Assembly (NCBI GenBank): GCA_003586115.2
Contig: QVOM02000034.1
Coordinates: forward strand, 128,623,936-128,687,935
Reading direction: 5' to 3'
DNA: 64,000 bases
Origin: Salvator merianae
Taxonomy: Eukaryota; Chordata; Lepidosauria; Squamata; Teiidae
The position numbers and the translations under genes were made by a program. The notes beneath the pieces are model-generated. The model had not been told where the DNA came from. It did not search any database and worked only from the letters and a program-made list of their open reading frames with translations. This document shows, piece by piece, positions 57,600-64,000 of this stretch. Numbering within the stretch: position 1 is the stretch's first letter; each line of letters begins with the position of its first letter.

Positions 57600-59778
57600 T
57601 GCAGGCAAAGAAAATTCTAAAACACTATAGCCCTCCCTTGTTATTTGCAAGAATTAGATTCCAAAAAACACAGCAGACTTAGAACTAAAACTTGCAAATT
57701 TCAAGGGAATCTCTGAACAGTTGATTTGAATCTCCATTACTATTTCCTGTTGCCCAAAACAGCTGCCATCTTTTCTTGGTCAGGGAAAGTGAGGGACGAT
57801 ATAAAACCCTCACTTGTGAATAAGGAAGGATGACTTTGGTATAATCTGCACAGCGCTGTTATGGCACCTTGATGGCGTGTTGAGGGTGCAGTGTCTGCTT
57901 GACGTTGTGCCTTTACTGCACATTTAAAATGGAAGAAGAGTATAGTGCCCATTCAGATACCATGCTCTTCCTGTGTTGTGCTGCTACAAGCATCATAGTG
58001 GCAGAGTGGTTTGAAGAGTTCCCTCCCCCAGTGCTATTGGAACATGCCTTCCTGTCTGAAAATTGTGACTGGGAATCTTCAGCTGCCATCTGACAGACTG
58101 AGGAGGCTTGTCCCTGCTCCCACAGCTAGACTGGCTGTGTTTTTGATACTCCAGTCTAAAAACTACAGTGAATTTGGTTGCATGGGGGAATAGAAGCAGG
58201 ATCAGCTGTGATTCTGAGACTTAATTTTGAGAGACAAAAAATGCTCCTCTACCTGTCAAATGGTGGCAAAGAATGCCCTTGCTGCCATTTGGCAGAGCAG
58301 ACAGTGCATTGGCCTTAAAGCACCTTCCCCTTTCTCTCTGGATTCAGCCAGTATAATTAGTATCTCTTAACCATGGTCTTATCGCTAAGCACTGACCAGA
58401 GAAAGTACTTGCCAGTTGTTCTGAGAGCTTTGTGAGAAAACAGTCTGCAAGCAAAGAGAGAAATCTCTCTCCACTTTAAAAATAGAGAAAAAATAGTTCC
58501 CTGGATACCAAACAACTCTTAAAATACCTTTTCTACAGTCAATCATCTTGAACTAAACTGCAGGCTAAAAACCACCAAGTCACTAGAGTGACGGTTACAG
58601 ACTTGTTTTAATCAAGCAGCAACAACAAAGAATTTGTGCAGAAGCTGAATTTGCAAAAGAGGGAATGAGCACAGAAGGGTGGTGGTGGATGCGATACAAA
58701 AGAAAAAAGATAAACAAGTTCCTCTCTAAATATCTCCAGGTTGTTTTTATGACCAAACTAGAGGCTGATTTTATAGCCAGTTGCTCCATCTTAGCTGATA
58801 AGAGCACAGGAGCTCTATAAAGTGGATTGTGGTCCAAGTATCAGAGCATTTTAAAAGTCTGTTAACGATCTGACATCTGTGGTGATAGTGATCTACTGGT
58901 TAGATAACACTGATACTTTGTTCCATTGAGAGCTTATTTCACCACTGAGCTGCAGAAGAGGGAGAGAAGACAAGAGTACAGGGCATCCTTACCTGCCCTC
59001 ATCTTCATGCCAGGCTGGCCAAAGAAATTGACAAACCAATTAACCTAGCTGCAGAAAAAGCTGGGAAAAAAACCACAGGTGTATCTGATATTTGGCAGAT
59101 TTTCTACAGCTTTCGCTAATCCTGTCATGCTCCTCCTTCAGCTATCATCCAAACAGTAACTGGGCTGCAGGAGGAGAGGGGATGGGACTCTCTATTTACC
59201 TGCCAGAAAGTTCGCCTCTTCTTCCTCTTCCCAATCCTCCTTGTCCTCAGGTGTCATGTCTTTCTAGAATGTGAGCCTACCACTAGAAACTTGCCTTAGA
59301 TAGCATTAAGGATGGGATAAAAATGCACCAAAAATGTGCTACATTCCATGGATCAATCCAGATTTACTAAGGGAAAATCTTCACAGTTCCCACATGCTTA
59401 TCCTAGGCTACACCTACACATGGGAAATGGAGCGACACTGATCAGAGGATATTTACATCACACATAACAGTTTCACACATATGCTCTGTATCCACCCCAA
59501 GATCCAAGAAATCATCCTTTCGGGAGGGTTCGGAAAAGATCTCAAAAGATGTGTTTGTGTTATTAAGTACAATGCAGGTGGTATATGCTCCTGCTGAGCA
59601 CTTCTTCTTGAGGTCAGATTTGCCTGTCATAATGGGCGTCATGAAGGAGCAAGAGGAAACTGTAGGGAACATGAGTTATTACACCCAGTGTTTGAAAACA
59701 CAGTTCAATAAAACTAGAGTTTGTGCTGGAATTCAAAGATGTAATCATGTTAATCTGGATCAGTAGCACTTAGAGACC
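57600..59778. other. No gene recognised
   Basis: Small ORFs only. Confidence 0.4.
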
Positions 59779-59834
59779 GGAAGGAAGGAAGGAAGGAAGG
59801 AAGGAAGGAAGGAAGGAAGGAAGGAAGGAAGGAA
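59779..59834. repeat. (GGAA)n microsatellite
   Basis: About 14 GGAA units. Confidence 0.98.
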
Positions 59835-59929
59835 AGGTGTTGGTAGCATAAGGTTTAATAGAATAAGCTTACTTTGTTAGATGCAACATTGGGTATTTTT
59901 GCTGTTCTACAGTGGTACTGACCACACAG

Positions 59930-60336
59930 CATGGACACCATCCACACTGCATGGTGGTAGTTCTCACCATCAGCAGGTTACCAGCATTCGTGGTGTGAAT
60001 GCTGGTAGCCCTGCTGGATCCATCCCATGACAGTGCCAAGGAAGCATCTGGCTACTGCCATGGTGACTGGCAGTGCCACACAGTGTGCAGGTGCATGCAG
60101 GCACAGTCACTGAGTGCAGCAGAGCACGGCAGTGCTTTTGCACCCAGAAATTGTTGTGAAAGCACTTTACAGGGTGCAAATGCACTATCAGCTTCCAGTA
60201 AAGCTGTGGAGCACTAATTTGTGTTTCACAGCTAGTCATGATCAGGAACAGTGTTATGCTGCTCCCAGTCACAAGGGCCTCTGCAGAGTGCAGAAGAACT
60301 GTACTAGCTAGCGTTTGAGACACTGGCTAAGACAAA
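59930..60336. mobile_element. Family H transposon, long form
   Basis: ACCAGCATTCGTGGTGTGAA, CTACTGCCATGGTGACTGG, GAGCACTAATTTGTGTTTCAC and CTGCTCCCAGTCACAAGGGC match the 6.5, 9.4 and 32.8 kb copies. Its right end runs directly into the next element. Confidence 0.6.
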
Positions 60337-60974
60337 GGGCCTGTTCGCACTGTAGCGGTGGAACGTTCTTGTCCGCTCACTAGAACGGAGCGTTCACACT
60401 GCTGCGGGCACGCGCCTCACCCGATCCGAACCACTTCGTACCCGATTCGAACCTGATGTTGGGTAAGGTAAGACAAGTAAAAGCTTGTCTTCATCCCGAC
60501 CTGCGCCACGGAGCGAAGATCGGGCACGGTGCTTTCGCACTCCCGGCTGCGCATGCAATGGCGGCCGGACGTGGCTGGCGCGGCTGCGCATGCGGTGTGC
60601 GAAGTTTTCACATCTGGGTGCAAAGGTTACACATACGGGTGCGATGTTTTCGTACCGGTGCGATGTTTTCGTACCCCGGTATGAAACTTCGTGCCCGGGA
60701 TAGCCCTTTCGGCATGGCAGCCTGCCTGCCGTTATGAAGCCGGCTTCGTAACGAGCCCCTGGTTACAAAGCGAAGTGTGATGCTACGAAGCGGGGTACGA
60801 TGGTATGGAGTGCGGTACCGAACTAGCGGCTGCCATCCGCACTGTTCCCACTGCTGGTCGGCTTCGGGTCCGTTCCTCTGGCCGGGAGTGCGAATGGCAC
60901 CAAGCGTTCCCCAACCCCTCCGGTTCGAAGCCAACTACTGGGAACGGTCTACCGAACTCAGTGCGAAAAGGCCC
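60337..60974. mobile_element. CpG-rich family H element, 638 bp
   Basis: Ends GGGCCTGTTCGCACTG and CAGTGCGAAAAGGCCC are inverted. The interior is very CpG-rich and unlike the long form. It has NRF1-like motifs (TGCGCATGC at 60548 and TGCGCATGCGG at 60585), an ATGGCGGC YY1-like core at 60558-60565, and a 19-bp tandem pair (60638-60656 and 60657-60675). The ORFs inside, up to 108 aa, are by-products of the composition. Flanks (AAA and ATC) do not match, perhaps because it sits at the end of another MITE. Confidence 0.75.
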
Positions 60975-61024
60975 ATCGTGCAAATATGCCCATTGATTGA
61001 TGCATCTGATGGAGTAGGCTTACT

Positions 61025-61095
61025 CAACAAAAACTAATGCTACCAACCTCTTTCTTTCTGTTAGTCTCTAAGGTGCTACTAGACCGCTTTGCTTA
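61025..61095 (+). repeat. Reptile-type repeat tail
   Basis: AACTAATGCTACCAACCTC, CTGTTAGTCTCTAAGGTGC. The third copy of the motif at 31509 and 33335. Confidence 0.55.
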
Positions 61096-62639
61096 GAGTT
61101 TGTGTTGAATAACTGGTTGTTTCAGAAAAAAATCAAAGCTGAAAATACAGTTTGGGGAAAGGAGGGAGGGTGGCTTAACTAGAGTGAGGTTGAGGAATCT
61201 GGACTTGTGGGCAGCTTCCCAACTCTTATTCAAGGGCAAAGAAGCAGGTGGGGGAGGGAAAGAAAGAGGAAGCAATGATGAAAAAAGGGGGGTTGGAAGC
61301 AACAGGAGTATCCGGTTTCACAAAAATAACGCAATAATTTAAGACAGTGGTATGATCAACTGGCTAATATTTATAAATGCACTCATTCTTGCGTATCCAT
61401 TGTGCTGGTGTGCTTCCACTACGTTGTGGACAAGGTTTACAAGAGTGGCTTCAGAAAAAGGTGAAGTATTACAAAGACACAACATACTGAAGTTATGTGT
61501 GGCTGCAGCCCTGGTCTCAGGCTACAAAAAGGAGTTTGAGCATTTCTCTAGCACTACTGCCTTCTGATCCTCAGTGCTAAGCACACTTATAGAGAAACAT
61601 ACTTAACACAAAATACTGTTTGATCATAACTAAGACTGTGTTCATACACAGTAGCAACAAACAAAACACTTTAGAGATGGTTCACAAGTGGGATTGTCCC
61701 CGGCCCACAGTTTGCCCCTTCCCCCTCTCCTGAACATTCTAGGCTGGAATATGTGGCTCAGAGGTGGGTGGAGAACACAAGGGTCTCACGCTACTGTCTC
61801 TGCGGTGGTTCATTTTTTTGCTATGTGTGAACTCAGCCTTAGGCAGGGGTTCAGGGATGTCACTGAATCATAGTTTAGACTTCATCGAGGTTAAAAACCT
61901 GTTTTAAAAAGGAAATACTAAAAACAAAACAAAAACACATCAAAGTTGATTTCAGATTCTATGAATGCTGGTTGTACTCGGAATAGCCTGTAGTCAGAAT
62001 AGTATTTATATATGCAAAGTGTTCAGTCCTATGTCTTATGTATCTACGCAGTTTTTGCGGACCTTACCGAAAAGAGCGGGACTGCAGTCTTGCAATATTC
62101 CCCAACCCTACCCCACTTCAAATAGCAACAACACATATTCTCTCTCTTTCTGCTGCTGTAATTTTTGCTGTGATTTTTTTCACAGTTACATAAGCATCAT
62201 GGAACCTCTTTTTTTTTAAAAAAAGAAATCTTCCTGAATTAGCTTCTTGTACTAAGTTTATGCCTTCATGCATAAAATAGATTGACAAACTCTAATTCTC
62301 AAATGTCTCTACAAAATATCTGGTTTATACTGGACAGAAAAGATCCAGTAGGCTCTCAGACAAATCAACAAAATGTGCTTAGAAATGTATTTCTTTCTTT
62401 CTCTCTTTTTTTATTTATTGCAATTTGTTAACTGCATTTCTACAGCCACCAACAACTGAGATTCTCTGGGGAGCATAAATCTTTCTTTGCAGGTAAACTG
62501 GCAGGGGCAAAATATTAATTTTCAGGTACCAACATAAAAAGTTAAAGTTGCCTCCAGGTAACCATATGGTCAGATCCATGTGATTTTCTTGGGAGCAATG
62601 CAGAATAAATTTGCATATTTCTGACATCTTAGTCTAGCT
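61096..62639. other. No gene recognised
   Basis: ORFs below 90 aa. T/A runs lie near 62160-62225 and 62390-62415. Confidence 0.4.
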
Positions 62640-62644
62640 ATTGG

Positions 62645-62765
62645 AGCTTGTATTCTCAAGTGATCTCCCCTCCAAGTACTAACTAGGCCACCTCTGCCTA
62701 GCTTCTGAGATTAGACAGGACCAGTGAGTGAGTGCTTAAACACTGAAACCCTATCACCATAGCAC
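62645..62765 (-). repeat. 5S rRNA-derived sequence (SINE3-like or 5S pseudogene)
   Basis: The reverse complement contains CTCAGAAGCTAGGCAGAGG, CTAGTTAGTACTTGGAGGG and GAGATCACTTGAGAATAC. These align with vertebrate 5S rRNA (GGAAGCTAAGCAGGG, GGTTAGTACTTGGATGGGAG). A weaker match to the 5' half continues to about 62765. Substitutions throughout rule out a working 5S gene. Confidence 0.75.
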
Positions 62766-62968
62766 TTTCCAAATACACATACACTCCGTTTTAAGCACTG
62801 TGCAATGCGGAACGAATGCAGATTTCGAATGCTTCCTTTTAAAATACAGTTGCTCCTTGAATCATACAGATTTGTTTTTAAACCATTGATAAAATGTGAC
62901 TTTACCTGTTTAATACATTTTCAGAAACCTTCAATAATGTGATTTGCCCTCTGAGGTGCCACTGAGGG

Positions 62969-63290
62969 CCTTTCTGCGCTGAAAAGGCTGTGATCTGGAT
63001 TAGTGGGTGTTGACCAGCAAGACCCACTGGTCCAGATCACGGCCTGGCATGGTCAGGACAACACGATCTGCATGATGGTGCTAGTCCAGACCATCCCCTA
63101 CACTGGCCCTGAACCTCACACAAGTTTTGGGGCCAGGGTCCAAGGGCTACGAAGGGCTAGGAATCCTCAGATCCCCCATGGGACACATTTCAGCGACGCA
63201 CTTTGGTGCACCACCAAAATGGGTCCCCCAGTAGCCTGGAAGATGGAGGCATGCCTTCTGCTTGGATCAGGGCCCACTGGTCTGCCAGTA
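62969..63290. mobile_element. MITE of family D, right end lost
   Basis: GGGCCTTTCTGCGCTGAAAA at the left. The interior is colinear with 51725-52050. It breaks off near 63290. The ORF at 63003-63344 is not a gene. Confidence 0.65.
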
Positions 63291-64000
63291 AACCTGTCTA
63301 ACCACTCTGTTCATATTTTTAAAAAACAGCTTAAAAGCAGCTAGAGATAGTAGTATTCAGGTGCTGGTATGCTCATCCCACCTCTAATCCATAACCAAGT
63401 CCAGAGAATGCACTTTGGAAGTGCATTTTCTGGACTTTAATGTGGATTAAAGTGCTAGTATGCAGACACTACCACCCTAAACTGTCTTTGAGCCATTTTT
63501 TTTGTAACTGTGTGCAGAATCTGGGTCAGCACATTGGGCAGCATCACTGGGATGGCTAAGCGTAGAGATATCAGAGTATCATTGGCAATACTGATGGTAC
63601 CTCACCTAGTAATGACAAATGATCTGCTCATACTAAGAGTCATCCAGTGCACCTTACAGTGATATATAGCAAGCTAAAATAAGCCTTTCAGGAAAAGCTA
63701 CTTTAAGTTACCATAAATTCGTTTGAAAAAAGATGCCTTAAATGGCCTTTGGGATGACCTGAAGGCTTGTTCTGATGAGCATCAGATGAACTGCATACAT
63801 TTTAGCTTGACTCAAAATGTGCCTTAGTTTCAGTCAGTGCTTGTCAAAGTTCATTTTAAAACTACAGCTCCCACAATCCCAGTTTATTGAAATGAAACTC
63901 CAAAAAAGTATATTTTATTATACTCCTCCAACTCATTCCATTCTATGGCAATAGCATATACAGTGCTTTTCCATATCAAAATGATTTTCCCAGCAGTATT
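63291..64000. other. No gene recognised; one small inverted repeat
   Basis: Text around 63385-63455 (CCAGAGAATGCACTTTGGAA and inverted GTGCATTTTCTGG) forms a hairpin, maybe a MITE remnant. The rest is AT-rich. Confidence 0.4.

Noticed and set aside
2500..64000. RGS8 exons expected upstream of NPL by mammalian gene order
   Set aside because: I looked on the plus strand for RGS-domain coding motifs and found none. The spacing in mammals is large, so absence from this window is not surprising.
1..64000. CRISPR arrays, bacterial operons, phage or insertion sequences
   Set aside because: No spaced direct repeats of that kind and no dense ORFs. Splice sites, LINEs and SINEs show a vertebrate genome.
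1..64000. Endogenous retroviral genes
   Set aside because: All reverse-transcriptase motifs seen belong to non-LTR elements (CR1, L2, L1). No LTR pair or gag-pol arrangement was found.

Overview
The window reads as vertebrate nuclear DNA, most likely from a squamate reptile. It has long intron-like and intergenic stretches and no bacterial-style ORF packing. The repeat mix fits a lizard-like genome: CR1, L2, L1 and a probable R4-like LINE, tRNA-derived and 5S-derived SINEs, hAT elements, and many short non-autonomous DNA transposons. The species cannot be fixed from sequence alone; a gecko-like lizard is only a guess.

The one host gene I can place is NPL (N-acetylneuraminate lyase). Its first coding exon lies on the minus strand at 440-511. 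The rest of the gene would run off the left edge. A candidate non-coding first exon and promoter lie near 2330-2430, where two perfect p53-type half-sites sit side by side. In mammals the next gene upstream is RGS8, in divergent orientation. I found no RGS8 exon here, so 2.5-64 kb is best treated as intergenic or distant regulatory DNA.

Region by region: 0-2.5 kb holds the NPL 5' end and one foldback transposon. 2.5-9 kb holds SINE and LINE scraps, GC-rich DNA transposons and hairpin MITEs. 9.4-15.5 kb is a nested block in which a nearly intact 5.1 kb CR1 (minus strand) sits inside a MITE. That CR1 carries both ORFs, broken by four nonsense codons with no frameshift seen, and about 2.35 tandem 360-bp units in its 5' region. 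15.5-38 kb is mostly unique sequence with scattered MITEs, L2 tails and one copy of a 1.2 kb repeat. 38-41 kb holds a truncated CR1 (plus strand) followed directly by an L1 3' end. 41-49.9 kb holds more MITEs, an L1 ORF1 remnant, a textbook hAT hairpin with an 8-bp target duplication, SINEs and the second 1.2 kb repeat. 50-64 kb is largely unannotated DNA with an L2 fragment, a CpG-rich 638-bp element and a 5S-derived sequence.

The strongest signals in the hunt are three. First is the CR1 with 360-bp 5' monomers, whose ends are bracketed by the element it broke. Second is a set of non-autonomous elements of 72 to 638 bp sharing GGGCCTGTTCGCACTT-like ends and usually flanked by matching 3-bp duplications (often TTA), but with unrelated interiors. 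Third is that the CpG-rich patches I noticed coincide with DNA transposons, two of which carry YY1-like motifs and one also NRF1-like motifs. Most computed ORFs are chance or lie inside repeats.
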